This document shows, piece after piece, positions 19,939 through 30,400 of a stretch of 64,000 nt of DNA. How positions within the stretch are numbered: position 1 is the first letter of the stretch; each line of letters opens with the position of its first letter. A program made the translations under genes and the position numbers. The stretch lies in contig JAGYJY010000016.1 in NCBI GenBank assembly GCA_018401745.1, positions 115,190 to 179,189 of the forward strand, read 5' to 3'. Origin of the DNA: Pirellulales bacterium. Its GTDB lineage: Bacteria; Planctomycetota; Planctomycetia; Pirellulales; UBA1268. The notes under the pieces were generated by a model that was given only the letters and a program-made list of their open reading frames with translations, was not told the origin of the DNA and did no database searches.

Positions 19939-22900
19939 TCTTGCCCGCGACGCGGTCTGCCACGGTCTCGTCGTGGAGGCGAGCGCGGGCACCGGCAAGA
20001 CCTACTCGGTCGCGGCCCTCGTCACTCGCGAGCTCGCCCTGCGAGACGATCTCCGTATCGGCGAGGTGCTGATCACAACCTTCACCCGCAACGCCGCCGC
20101 CGAGCTTCGCGACCGGGTGCGGCGACGGCTCGTCGACACGATTGCGCTGCTGGCCAGTGGAGCGGATGCCGCTGGCGATGTGATCATCGAACGGCTCCGC
20201 GAGGGCACCACCGACGAAGTCGCCCAGCGGATTGCCCGACTTGAGCGGGCCGTGGCTGAGTTTGACACCGCCACGATCTCCACGATCCACGGCGTCTGCA
20301 GCCGAGTGCTGCGGGCGGCGGGCCTCGAGGCCACAACCGTGGTCGATGCCTCGGTGACCGACAGGCTGCTGGCAGAGGTGGTCAACGATGTGGTTGTCAG
20401 CCACGCCCGCACCACTTCGCGGTGGGATGAGCGCCGCATCGGTCCGCTCGTTGCGAAGCTCCTGGAAGACCCCTTCCTGGAGCCGTGGATCGACCGCGAC
20501 ACGAGCTCACTCGATGACGCAGCGCGGTCCCGGCTCGACGAGCTGCCTCCTCTGCTGCGGGAATGCGTGCGGCGAGTGCAGGCGGCCACGGCCACGCAGC
20601 CGGGCTACACCGACCTCTTGCGGATCGCCTACGAGCTCGTCTCTGATGAAAAGCGGGGCGACCTGCTGCTGGCCCTGATGCAGCGGTTTCAGCTGGCGAT
20701 CGTCGACGAGGCCCAAGACACCGACCGCTTGCAGTGGGCCTTCTTTAAGAAGCTCTTTCCCGGTGGTGATGGCCGAGCGCTTGTCAGCGTTGGTGACCCC
20801 AAGCAGTCGATCTACGCCTTCCGTGGCGCCGACGTGCGGGCCTATGTCACCTACGCCGAAGGGGCCAAGGCGCACCGCACGCTCTCCACCAACCGCCGCT
20901 CCGATCAGCCGCTGCTCGATGGGCTCAATGCCGGCTTTGCCGGGCAGACGTTTGGTGAGGGCATCCGCTACATCGATGTCAACGCTCCGCAGAGTCGCCA
21001 GGCATCGCAGATCACTGGCTCGGCGAGCATCGCCTTTGTCGATCTTGGCGAGGCCACCAATCAAAAGGCTCTGACGAAGCCGGTGCTCGGGCAGGTGATC
21101 GCACTCCTCGACGACGCCAGGCTCGACGATGCCGACGGCCCCCTCAAGGGCCCCGCGGGCACGAAGCAACGACGGGTTGAGCCCAGAGACATCGCTGTGC
21201 TCGTCCGTTCCGGCAACGTTGGCCAGCTGATCCAGCGGGAACTTTCCGAGGCCGGCATTCCGGCCGTGACGGGTGGCACCTCGAGCGTGATGAGCAGCAG
21301 CATGGCCGAGCAGATTCGCTCGCTGCTCGACGCGATCGAGCAGCCTTCCAACACCGGTCGGGTGCGTCGTGCTGCAGCCACCGTCTTCTTCGGCCACTCG
21401 CTTGCAGACGTCGGCTCACTGACCGACGAGGTGCTTGGCGGGGTGCAGGACGTGCTCTATCGCCGGGCTTCTCTGATGACGGCCAAGGGGCTTGCCGCCC
21501 TGGCTGCTGTGATCGAGGCCGACAGCGAGATCGTGCAGCGGATCGCCGCGGGCCGTCAGGGTGAGCGGAACATCACCGACTTTCTGCACATTTTTGAGGT
21601 GATGGATGCCGCCGGACCGCGTCGCGGCTGCTCGCCAGAGGAGGCTCTCACGATCTTCGCCCGCCTCGCGGCGATGGACGACAACCACGAGCTGGTCAGT
21701 CGTCGCGTGGAAAGCGATGCCGACGCCGTCAAGATCCTCACGGTCCATGGCTCCAAGGGCCTGCAGTTCCCCTGCGTGATCGTCGCCGATCTCTGGCAGC
21801 TCAAGGGCCGAGGAGGCGGGGGCAAGCCGGTCGTGTTCTACGACGAAAACGGCACCCGCAAGCTCGATCTCTGCTTTGCCTTGGGGCAGGCCTCGGCTCA
21901 CGCAAAGTCCCGCCAGCAGGCGGCCGACGCGGACGAGGTGAAGCGGCTGCTCTACGTGGCCGCGACCCGCGCTGAGCATGCCCTCACCCTGCTCGTGGCT
22001 CGCGACACCCCGAAGACGAAAGCTCCCCCAACGCCCAGCGTGCTTGAGACCACCCTTCCTGTGCCAGCGGGCATGTCGCTGGTCGCCCCCGGGAGCCGCC
22101 GCCAACGAAAGAAGACGCGAGCAAACGCACAGGCCACGCTGCCAGCCCTTGAGGTCGCCCCAGCGCCTGCAGTCCGCAGCAGCTTTCGCCGGGTGTCGTT
22201 CTCGAGCCTCGTCGCCCTGCGAGGCCGCAGCAGTCAGCCGTTCGACGCCGCAGACACGCCGGGCCACGATGAGCCCGCAGCGGCGAGCACCGCCCCAGAC
22301 ATCGAGCTTCCGGTGCCAGCCGCGGCTGCCCGAGATGTGATCGACTTTCCCGCCGGCAAGGCGATGGGAAGCCTGATCCACACGATCTTCGAACGCATCG
22401 ACGCGAGCCACCGGCCGCTCCGCGAGGAGGTGCAAAGGGTCGTCAACGAGCAGGTCACCAGCCGAGGGCAGCGGTCTTGGAAAGAGCCGCTGGTCGAGGT
22501 GCTCTGCCGAAGCCTGGAGACACCGCTGGGGAAGCCGCTTGGCGACATCAGCCTGGCCGACATCTCCGCGGCCGACCGCCTGTTGGAACTCGACTTTTCC
22601 TGCGGGCTAGCCTCGCTCGCGGAGGGCCTGCGGGCCCGCCAGCTGGGCGAACTGCTGCAGGCCACGCTGGCCACCGAAGATCCGCTGCGGCCCTACGCCG
22701 ACACGCTCGCAAGCCCGGCCTTCGACATGCCCATTGGCGGCCTGCTGACCGGCTCCATCGACGCGGTCCTCCGCCTCCCGGGCAGCCCGCCAGCCGCCCC
22801 GAAGCTGCTCGTCTGCGACTACAAGAGCAACAAGCTCCACCGCAGCGGCATGGCCGATCCGCTCGCCGCCTATGCGGCCGCGGTGCTCCCAGCCGCGATG

Positions 22901-23164
22901 GCCGAGCATCACTACCCGCTGCAGGCCCTGCTCTATGGCACGGCGCTGTTTCGGCTGCTCCGCTGGCGATTGCCAGAGGCAGATCCCGATGACTGTGTCG
23001 CTGGCGTGCTCTACGCCTTCATCCGCGGCATGCAGGGCCGCGACACGCCAGCCGACGAGGCAGGCCGTCGCAGCGGCGTCTTCTTCTGGCAAGCCCCCCG
23101 CGGCCTGTGGCAGCAGCTCAGCGACCTGCTTGCAGGAGCGTCTCTGCAAGGAGCCGGCCGATGA
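19907..23164 (+). CDS. recB: RecBCD subunit RecB (helicase-nuclease, exodeoxyribonuclease V beta)
   Basis: 1085 residues from ATG 19907, overlapping recC by 32 bp; the upstream in-frame extension would run far into recC and is rejected. UvrD-type helicase motifs are visible in order: Walker A EASAGTGKTYS (23-33), LITTFTRNAAAELRDR, AIVDEAQDTDRLQW, GDPKQSIYAFRGAD, ILTVHGSKGLQFP and LLYVAATRAEHAL. The C-terminal nuclease domain keeps His in MGSLIHTIFER, Asp in GSIDAVLR and the DYKSN lysine motif. RecB is the slow 3'-5' motor and the nuclease of the complex. It overlaps recD by 4 bp (ATGA). Confidence 0.93.
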   Translation: MSTPPQHTPLDLARDAVCHGLVVEASAGTGKTYSVAALVTRELALRDDLRIGEVLITTFTRNAAAELRDRVRRRLVDTIALLASGADAAGDVIIERLREGTTDEVAQRIARLERAVAEFDTATISTIHGVCSRVLRAAGLEATTVVDASVTDRLLAEVVNDVVVSHARTTSRWDERRIGPLVAKLLEDPFLEPWIDRDTSSLDDAARSRLDELPPLLRECVRRVQAATATQPGYTDLLRIAYELVSDEKRGDLLLALMQRFQLAIVDEAQDTDRLQWAFFKKLFPGGDGRALVSVGDPKQSIYAFRGADVRAYVTYAEGAKAHRTLSTNRRSDQPLLDGLNAGFAGQTFGEGIRYIDVNAPQSRQASQITGSASIAFVDLGEATNQKALTKPVLGQVIALLDDARLDDADGPLKGPAGTKQRRVEPRDIAVLVRSGNVGQLIQRELSEAGIPAVTGGTSSVMSSSMAEQIRSLLDAIEQPSNTGRVRRAAATVFFGHSLADVGSLTDEVLGGVQDVLYRRASLMTAKGLAALAAVIEADSEIVQRIAAGRQGERNITDFLHIFEVMDAAGPRRGCSPEEALTIFARLAAMDDNHELVSRRVESDADAVKILTVHGSKGLQFPCVIVADLWQLKGRGGGGKPVVFYDENGTRKLDLCFALGQASAHAKSRQQAADADEVKRLLYVAATRAEHALTLLVARDTPKTKAPPTPSVLETTLPVPAGMSLVAPGSRRQRKKTRANAQATLPALEVAPAPAVRSSFRRVSFSSLVALRGRSSQPFDAADTPGHDEPAAASTAPDIELPVPAAAARDVIDFPAGKAMGSLIHTIFERIDASHRPLREEVQRVVNEQVTSRGQRSWKEPLVEVLCRSLETPLGKPLGDISLADISAADRLLELDFSCGLASLAEGLRARQLGELLQATLATEDPLRPYADTLASPAFDMPIGGLLTGSIDAVLRLPGSPPAAPKLLVCDYKSNKLHRSGMADPLAAYAAAVLPAAMAEHHYPLQALLYGTALFRLLRWRLPEADPDDCVAGVLYAFIRGMQGRDTPADEAGRRSGVFFWQAPRGLWQQLSDLLAGASLQGAGR

Positions 23165-24845
23165 GCACGCCCACCTTCACAATCCACGCTCATGATCTCG
23201 ATCCCTACCGCAGCAGCGGCGTGATCAGCTCTGACGACATCGCGGCAGTCATGCTGCTTGTCGACATGGCCCGTCGCGACGCCGCCACCGAGCCTGAGCT
23301 CTTGGCCCTGCTCGGCATGTGCTTGGCGATGCGGACGGTCCGCGATGGGCACACCTGCGTCGACTTTCGCCGCATTCGCGAGTGGGCAGCCGGTCTCGAT
23401 GTTCGTGGGGCAGAGCAGGCTTCCTGGCCAGCCACGATCACACCATGGACCACGGCACTCGCGGCCGCCGATCGGCTCGTCGGCCCGCCCGGCAGCCGCC
23501 GGCCGTTCATCCTCGATGGAGCCCGGCTCTACCTCGGCCGTTCGTATGACGAGGAGGCCGAAATCGCACGCATCGTCCGCGAGCGGGCAGTGGGAAAGCG
23601 GCTGCAGATCCTGCTGGGCGGCCCGGGCACCGGCAAGACCACGAAGGTGGCCCGCGACCTCGTGGAGCACTTCTCGGCACTGCCAGCCGATGCCCCTCGT
23701 CCACGGCTGGCCCTGGCCGCTCCCACCGGCAAGGCCGCCGCCCGCATGAGCGAGGTGCTGCGGAAGCGCTGCCAGGATGCAGGCGCCTCCGCTGATGTGC
23801 TTGCAGCGGTGACTGCCGAGCCAGCCCGCACCGTCCACAAGCTGCTCGGCTACAACCCGTCCCGCCGCCACCGCTACCACTACCACGCCGGCAATCCTCT
23901 GCCCTACGACCTGGTGATTGTCGACGAGGCCTCGATGCTCTCCAGCGCCCTGATGCACCGACTGCTCTCCGCCGTGCATCCCCAGGCCCAGGTGCGGCTC
24001 GTGGGCGACCCCGATCAGCTGGCGAGCGTGGATGCGGGCACGGTGCTTGGCGACCTGGCGGTGTGTGGCGGCGATGCCCATCGCGGCTCGCCACTGCACG
24101 CGGCAATCGAAACCCTGACGACGATTCATCGCGCGGAGTCGCCAGAGATCATCGAGCTCGCCGCAGCGATTCGCGACGGCGATCCCAAGCAGGCCTTCGA
24201 TGTGCTGGCGGGGGGCTCAGGCTCGGTGAGCTGGGTCGATCCTGTCCACCGCTCCCAGCTCGACGCCCTGGTTGCTGAGGTGGTCGGCCATGCGGAGAGC
24301 CTGCGGAAGGCCGCCCATCGCGGCGAAGCTGCCGAGGTGCTCACCACGAAGAGCCAGCTGCAGGTCCTCTGCGGCCATCGCGAGGGTGCGATGGGGGTGG
24401 CGGGCTGGAACAGCCGCGTCGAGCGGCAACTCTTGCTCCCCCCAGGCGAGCCTTGGTATGTCGGCCGTCCGCTGATGATCACCCGCAACAGCCGAGCCCT
24501 CGGCCTTGCCAATGGCGACGTGGGCGTGGTCGTGCCAGAGGGCAAGCGGATGGATGCCCTCTTCGGGCTCCCGGACGACTTTCAGCGGGTGCCGGTCACC
24601 CGCCTTGAGCATGTCGCCACGGTCCACGCCCTGACGATCCACAAGAGCCAGGGCTCCGAATACGACCATGCCGTGATCGTGCTGCCTGAGCAGCCCAGCC
24701 GGATCGTGACCCGCGAGCTGCTCTACACGGGCGTCACCCGCGCCCGGAACGAAGGTCACCATCGTCGGCCCCCGCGAGGTGATCGAGGCCGCGATCAACG
24801 ACGCCGATCCGCCGCGCGACAGGCCTCGCCGAGAGGCTCACCTGA
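23161..24845 (+). CDS. recD: RecBCD subunit RecD (5'-3' helicase), two +1 frameshifts at the C-terminus
   Basis: About 561 residues. Superfamily 1B helicase motifs are visible: LLGGPGTGKTTK near 150, VIVDEASMLSS, LVGDPDQLASVDAGTVL, LTIHKSQGSEYDH and LLYTGVTRARN. Just after the last motif the frame moves +1 near 24750 to give VTIVGPREVIEAAIND. It moves +1 again near 24806-24812 to give RRATGLAERLT and a stop at 24845. That tail is what RecD proteins normally have, which argues that the gene is functional or only mis-sequenced. Left unbridged, the first frame runs on to 25125 across the convergent transporter gene. Confidence 0.85.
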
Positions 24846-24871
24846 CAGCCAAACCGGCTGCACCAGCGACC

Positions 24872-25516
24872 TCACGGGCGGCAGCCCTGCACGCGGCCGT
24901 CTTCCAGCCGAAAGAAATGCTCGCCCACCGCCGTGGCCTCGTCGCTGGAGTGGGTCACATGCAGCGTCGTCACCCGCTCCTCGCGATGAACATGCCGCAG
25001 CAACTCAAGCAGCTGCAGCCGGCGGTCTTCATCGAGCGCGGAGAGCGGCTCATCCAGCAGCAGCAGCTGTGGATGAAAGGCAATCGCCCGACCGATCGCC
25101 ACCCGCCGCGCCTCGCCACCGCTGAGGTGCTTGGGAGTCCGCGACAGCAGCGGGGTGATTCCCAGCGCCGCGGCCACCTCCTCGACGCGGCGGCTGATCT
25201 CCCGCCGCGACACTCGCCGCAGCTCAAGCCCAAACGCCAGGTGCTCGCGGACGCTGAGCAGAGGAAACAGGCCAGCGTCTTGCGGCACATAGCCGATCCC
25301 GCGGCTGCCAACACTCCAGCGGGTGACATCGACGCCATCGAGCAGCACGCTCCCGCCGGTCACGACGCGAAGCCCGCAGATCGCCTCCAGCAGGGTCGTC
25401 TTCCCGCTGCCCGTGCTGCCCATCAAGACACCGTAGCCGCCAGCGGGCAGCCTCAGCTCAAGATTCTCAAGCGCAAAGCCCCCGCTGCAAACGCTCAGGC
25501 GGCGGAGCTCGATCAT
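24872..25516 (-). CDS. modC: Molybdate-type ABC transporter ATP-binding protein
   Basis: 214 residues. Walker A is GSTGSGKTT, the Q-loop is YVPQDAGLFP, the signature is HLSGGEARRVAIGRA and Walker B is LLLLDEPLSALDE, followed by the switch His in HVTH. It is shorter than classical ModC because the C-terminal molybdate-binding (TOBE) domain is absent. It overlaps the permease gene by 4 bp. Membership of a ModABC-like set is inferred from the ModA-like binding protein upstream. Tungstate or another oxyanion is possible. Its stop lies 27 bp from the end of recD on the other strand. Confidence 0.85.
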   Translation of the reverse strand: MIELRRLSVCSGGFALENLELRLPAGGYGVLMGSTGSGKTTLLEAICGLRVVTGGSVLLDGVDVTRWSVGSRGIGYVPQDAGLFPLLSVREHLAFGLELRRVSRREISRRVEEVAAALGITPLLSRTPKHLSGGEARRVAIGRAIAFHPQLLLLDEPLSALDEDRRLQLLELLRHVHREERVTTLHVTHSSDEATAVGEHFFRLEDGRVQGCRP

Positions 25517-26394
25517 CCGGCCACCCTCCCGCCCGCCAGCCGCACGATCCCCAGCACAATCACCGCCGCGGCCACCATCACCAGCGAGACCGCCACCGCC
25601 GCCTCCAGCCGGCCGACGCTCAGCTCGAGAAACACGGTGGTCGAGAGCACCTCCGTCTTCATCCGCGTGGCTCCCGCGAACACGAGGATCGGCCCAAACT
25701 CACCGAGCGATCGGGCCCAGGCGATGCTGAAGGCCGCCACCATGCCTCGCCAGGCCTGCGGAAAGGCCACCTTCCAGAAGGCCTGGCTGCGACGGCAGCC
25801 GAGCGTCATCGCGATCGCCTCCGGCCGCGGATCGATGCGGGCAAAGGTCAGCCGCATCGAATGAATCGCAAAGGCCGCCGCCACCACAAACTGGGCCAGC
25901 ACCACTGCCACCGGGGCGTAGGTCACCTGCAGGCCGAGGCTCCGCTGCGCCAGTGCCTCAAGCGTCGTGCCCGCAATCGGCAGATGAAACAGGATCAGGA
26001 GGCTCAAGCCCAGCACCAGCGGCGGCAGCACGACGGGAATATCGAGCACCGCGTCGATGATGCTTCGCCCGCGGAAGGCAAACCGCTCGAGCAGATACGC
26101 CAGCGGCACCGCCACCCACAGCGAGGCGAGCGCAGCCAACGTGCAGCTCACCAGCGTCATCCGCACCGCAAAGAGGATCTCGGGCTTGGTCAGGGCTGCC
26201 GCCAACTCTTCTACGGACGTGGAAGCGACATCTGCCGCGAGCAGGGCCACGAGCAGCAGCACATAGCCACCACCGATCACGCCGCTCGCCAGAAAAAAAG
26301 GCCAGTCAGAACCGGTGCGAAAGGGCCGCCGCACACCGTCTTGCGACTCCGCCTGCGGCCCTGCTGATTCACGGAACATAGGGTGTAAATCCAT
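25513..26394 (-). CDS. modB: Molybdate-type ABC transporter permease
   Basis: 293 residues from ATG 26394. A second ATG at 26382 would remove four residues and shorten the overlap with modA from 26 to 14 bp. The protein has about six membrane segments and the EAA loop of ABC permeases (AIAMTLGCRRSQAFWKVAFP). The start overlaps the modA stop, so the two are probably translationally coupled. The segments DIPVVLPPLVLGLSLL and SLGEFGPILVFAG are typical of ModB/CysT-type permeases. It should form the inner-membrane channel with the ATPase downstream. Confidence 0.85.
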   Translation of the reverse strand: MDLHPMFRESAGPQAESQDGVRRPFRTGSDWPFFLASGVIGGGYVLLLVALLAADVASTSVEELAAALTKPEILFAVRMTLVSCTLAALASLWVAVPLAYLLERFAFRGRSIIDAVLDIPVVLPPLVLGLSLLILFHLPIAGTTLEALAQRSLGLQVTYAPVAVVLAQFVVAAAFAIHSMRLTFARIDPRPEAIAMTLGCRRSQAFWKVAFPQAWRGMVAAFSIAWARSLGEFGPILVFAGATRMKTEVLSTTVFLELSVGRLEAAVAVSLVMVAAAVIVLGIVRLAGGRVAG

Positions 26395-27218
26395 ATTCTG
26401 CGTATCGGCGGAGCCCGCGAGTCAGCGCTCGCGAGATAGCGAGCAAAACGCATCGCCTCGCGCGGCTGCCTCGCCCCCGCTACCACTGCAACGCCCACCT
26501 GCGACCGCAGACCGCGAAGTTCCATGAGCTCCACACCTTCCAGCTGTGGATACTCATGCAGCACCACGTCGTAGACAATGCCGGCATCGACGGCGCCAAG
26601 TTGCACGGCACTAGCAACTTCCGTCACCGTGGTGGGAAACACCTTGGCGACCGCCTCAAGCCGCTCCCAGTCGCCGCTGGCCTCGAGCGTCGTTTTGGTG
26701 ATCATGCCGATCGCTGCAGCATCTGGATTGGCCACTGCCACACGCACCCGCTCCATGAGCAGATCGTCAAACGTCACAAGGCCCAGCGGATTGCCGCGAG
26801 GCACGGCCAGCACGGCTCGCATTTCGGCCAGCGGAAAGGTGGCATCGATCAGCCCCTGTTCGCTCGCCATGTCGAGATAGGAGTCGTCTGCAGGCAGAAA
26901 AAGATCGGCAGCCCCAGTGATCGAAAGCGACGCCAGCAGTGCCTGCGACGGCCCATACTGCACGACCACATCACGGCCGGTTTCGCTGCGATAGTCGGCC
27001 AGGATCGACTCCATCACCCCGCGATTGCTCGCCGCACACATAAGCACAACCGGCGGCGACGACCCTCCCCAACCGTTGCTCCACTGCGGACCGCCCGGCA
27101 TCAGCACCAGCAGCCCCAGGCCCGCTAGCATCGTCAGCGACACCGCCACACTCACGACCGCCACCATCTGCCCAGCTCTTTGATGACCGGGTTGTCGGTC
27201 GCTGGTACCTGTCATCAT
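26369..27218 (-). CDS. modA: Molybdate-type ABC transporter substrate-binding protein, one +1 frameshift
   Basis: About 283 residues. An N-terminal membrane segment or signal anchor (VVSVAVSLTMLAGLGLLVLM) precedes a ModA-like domain: VVLMCAASNRGVMESI, YGPSQALLASLSITGAADLFLPAD and GAVDAGIVYDVV. An extra T (complement of base 26420) follows the codons for SAD. Removing it gives the expected tail RGLRRYAEYGFTPYVP and a stop at 26369; unbridged, the frame runs on to 26277. It is the first gene of a minus-strand modABC operon and is divergent from the beta-helix gene, with 250 bp between them. Confidence 0.82.
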
Positions 27219-27287
27219 TCGCTCACGAAAGCCCGCGCTCGCTCCAGCTCATCTCCCAGCATTTTCATTCAGAATACCCAAGCGGGT

Positions 27288-27355
27288 CCACGAGGTGGCG
27301 ATCGCGGTGCGGCCAGGCTGATGAGGCCGACTTCCGCGAGGCGGCAGGGTTGTAG
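27288..27355 (+). pseudogene. Short remnant of a nucleotidyltransferase gene
   Basis: Bases 27288-27348 match 31117-31176 inside the GalU-like gene at about 54 of 61 positions. Most differences fall at third codon positions, plus one extra base. Read with that base removed it gives [21 protein letters not shown] and then a stop, against [20 protein letters not shown] in the downstream gene. It lies in the leader region of the beta-helix gene. It is probably the decayed end of a duplicated or displaced copy. Confidence 0.6.
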
Positions 27356-27468
27356 CAGCCCGCCAATTGTTTGACCCACGGCGGTTAGGGTGGCACGCTC
27401 ATAGTATTCTCCGGTCGCGGTCGGCTCTTCCAGCGGCTCTCGATCTGAGGCCCCTGGAAACACTTGCC

Positions 27469-30400
27469 ATGCTCCGCTTCTGGCCGTCAGCGCGTCGATA
27501 CGTCCGTTCATCGGCATCACCTGCTGCCCCTCGCGGCGGACGACAGCCGCTCCGCCAGTCGGCTCGCCCTGCCTGCGAACGGCTTGAGCCGCGGATGCTC
27601 CTGGCCACCTACACCGTCACCAATCTTTTCGATGCTGGCGCCGGCTCGCTGCGGACTGCGATCGACGAGGCCAACGCTGCCCCCGGTGCCGATGCCATCG
27701 CCTTTGATGTGGTAGGCACAATCCAGCTCGCCTCGCCGCTGCCGGAGATCACCGACACCCTCGCGATCGATGGCAGCACGGCTCCGGGCTTCACTTCCTT
27801 GCCGCTGGTCACGATCGACTTCAACGCCTCATCGGGCCTGGTGTTTGCCGCCGGCAGCGATGGCTCCTCGCTGACCTCGGTCTCGCTCGGCGGCGCCGGC
27901 AGCGGAGGCGTGACGCTCTTCAGCAGCACCAACACGCTTGAGGGCAATGCGATCGGCGTCGCAGCCGACGGGCTCTCAGCCACGCCCAACGCAGCCGCGG
28001 GCGTGATCATCGCCGCAGGATCCTCCGGCAACCGAATCGGCACGAGCACCGCCGGCAACCTGATCGGCGGCAACGCCACACAGGGCATCCTCGTCTACGG
28101 CGACGACAACACGATCGCCTCCAACCTGATCGGCCTCGGCGTCGATGGCACCACCGCGATCCCCAACGGCAGCGACGGCATCCGGTTGGTGCCCGGATCG
28201 AGCGGCAACCTGATCGGCAACGACGATCCCGTCTCCTCGATCGACGCCTTCGGCACGAGCAGCATCGCCCTGCCGGTGCAGACCTGGACAGGCATCCGCG
28301 GGCTCGACAGCGGCGACTTCCTGATCACTGGCACCAGCAACGCCGGCGGCGTCGAGAGCGGCCTGCTCTACGTGGGGCCGCTTGAGGGCTCGGCCACAGG
28401 CGAGACCTACGCCGTCAACTTCCCTGGTGGCGTTGGCACCGCCACGAGCGTGTATGGCCCCGACGACCTCGGCAACGGCGAGGTGCTGCTCGTGGGCACC
28501 TATCTCCTCGCCGGCGACACCATCCGCTACGGCTTCTCCTTCCAGGGCAACCTGGCCACCATGGCCGCCGACCTGGCCAACCCCGACAACTACACGACGA
28601 TCTGGAACGGCTCCCCGATCAACGTCCTGCACAGCACCATGGGCGGTCTGGCCGTGGGCAACTACGTGACTTCCGACGACCCCACGGAAGCCGGCCGGGC
28701 CTTCCTCTACGACTTCGCCAGCGAGGCGTTCACCGAACTGGTCTTCCCCGGCAGCGTGTCAAACACGGCCTATGGCATCTGGGACAATGGCGACGACAGC
28801 TACACCATCTGCGGCGGCTTCTCGCAGTCGCCAGTCAATAATCTTGCTGACGGACTGCAGCCAATCGGCATGGCCTCGCTGGTCGACTACAACCGGCTGA
28901 CGGGCTCCTTCTCCAACTGGCGTGGCTTCTCCTACGCAGGCTCGGCCAATCCTCGGACCCACTTCCAGGGCATTAGCAGCGTGGAAAAGGGTGTGTACAC
29001 GCTCGCCGGCACCGGCGTCACTGCTGGTGATGCCCTGACCAGCGGGCTGGTGAGCGTCGCCCGCAACACCGACGGCTCCTTCGGCGACATGACCTGGGTC
29101 GCGATTGAGCCGGGCCCAGACGTGACCGGTAGCGGAAGCCCAGCCACCGCCAGCTCAGTCTACGGAAACGCCGTCGTTGGAGTGATCATCGGCGCCGCGG
29201 GCGTCACGAGCTACCAGGCCCAGGTCAACGTCGGCTTCCAGCTCTCCAACACGATCTCTGGCAACGGCGGCAACGGTATCGCCGCGATCGGCAGCCACAA
29301 CAACGTGGTCGCCATGAATCAGATCGGCACCGACATCACGGGCAGCGCGGCAATCCCAAACGCAGCCAACGGGATCCTGCTCACCCGCGGCTCCAGCGGC
29401 AACCTGCTCGGCGGCGTGGCCACCGGTGGCAATGCTCCCACCGCAGGTGTGTTTGTCCGGCCACCGCAAGGCAACCTGATCTCCGGCAATACGGCCAACG
29501 GTGTGGCGATTCAGGGTGCTGCAAGCTCCAACACGCTCGCGGGCAACTTCATCGGCACGACCGCCTCGGGCAACGCAGTCCTCGGCAATGCCCGCGACGG
29601 GGTGGCGATCGCCGATGCCAATGGCAACAGCCTCCTGGGCACAACGTTTCAGCAGAGCCCGTTCGTGTTCTACAACGTGCTTTCTGGCAACGGCGGCAAC
29701 GGGCTGCGAATCACCAATGCCAACACCACCACGGTGCAGGCCAACTTCACCGGCATCGGCGCTAACAACGCAGTCGCCGTTCCCAATGGCCGCAGCGGCA
29801 TCCTGGCCAACGGCACCTCCGCTGGCATCCAGGCTGGTGGCGTGATTCCGATGGGCAACGTGACCTCGGGCAACAGTGGCCACGGCATCGAAATCGCTGA
29901 TCAGGTGAGCGGCTTCGTGTCATTTAACAACTTTGCCGGCATGGCAGCCTTCGGTGGAGCGATCCCGAATCAGCTCAATGGGATCCAGATCACCGCCACC
30001 GGCGGCGACAACCTGATCCGCACCTGCTTGGTCGCCGGCAACCTCGGCAACGGCATCGTGATCGGCGGCGACGCCAGCGGCGTGATCGTCGAAGACACCG
30101 CGGCCGGCACCAACGCCTCGATCAATGTGGCCATTCCCAACCTCGGCAGCGGAATCGTGATCACTGGCACCGCCCATGGCAACGCAATCGGTGGCTTCAA
30201 TCCGTCGGTCGAAACAAAGGTGCACATGTCGGGCAACGGCCGCTACGGCATCGAGATCCGCGGCTATGCCTACGACAACCACATCTTCAACACGATTGTC
30301 GGGGCGGGCTTCCAGGCCACCGAGCTGCTTCCCAACGGACTCGGCGGCATCTTCATCGGCCAGGGCACCTCGGGCACCGTCATCGGAGGCTCCGAGCCGC

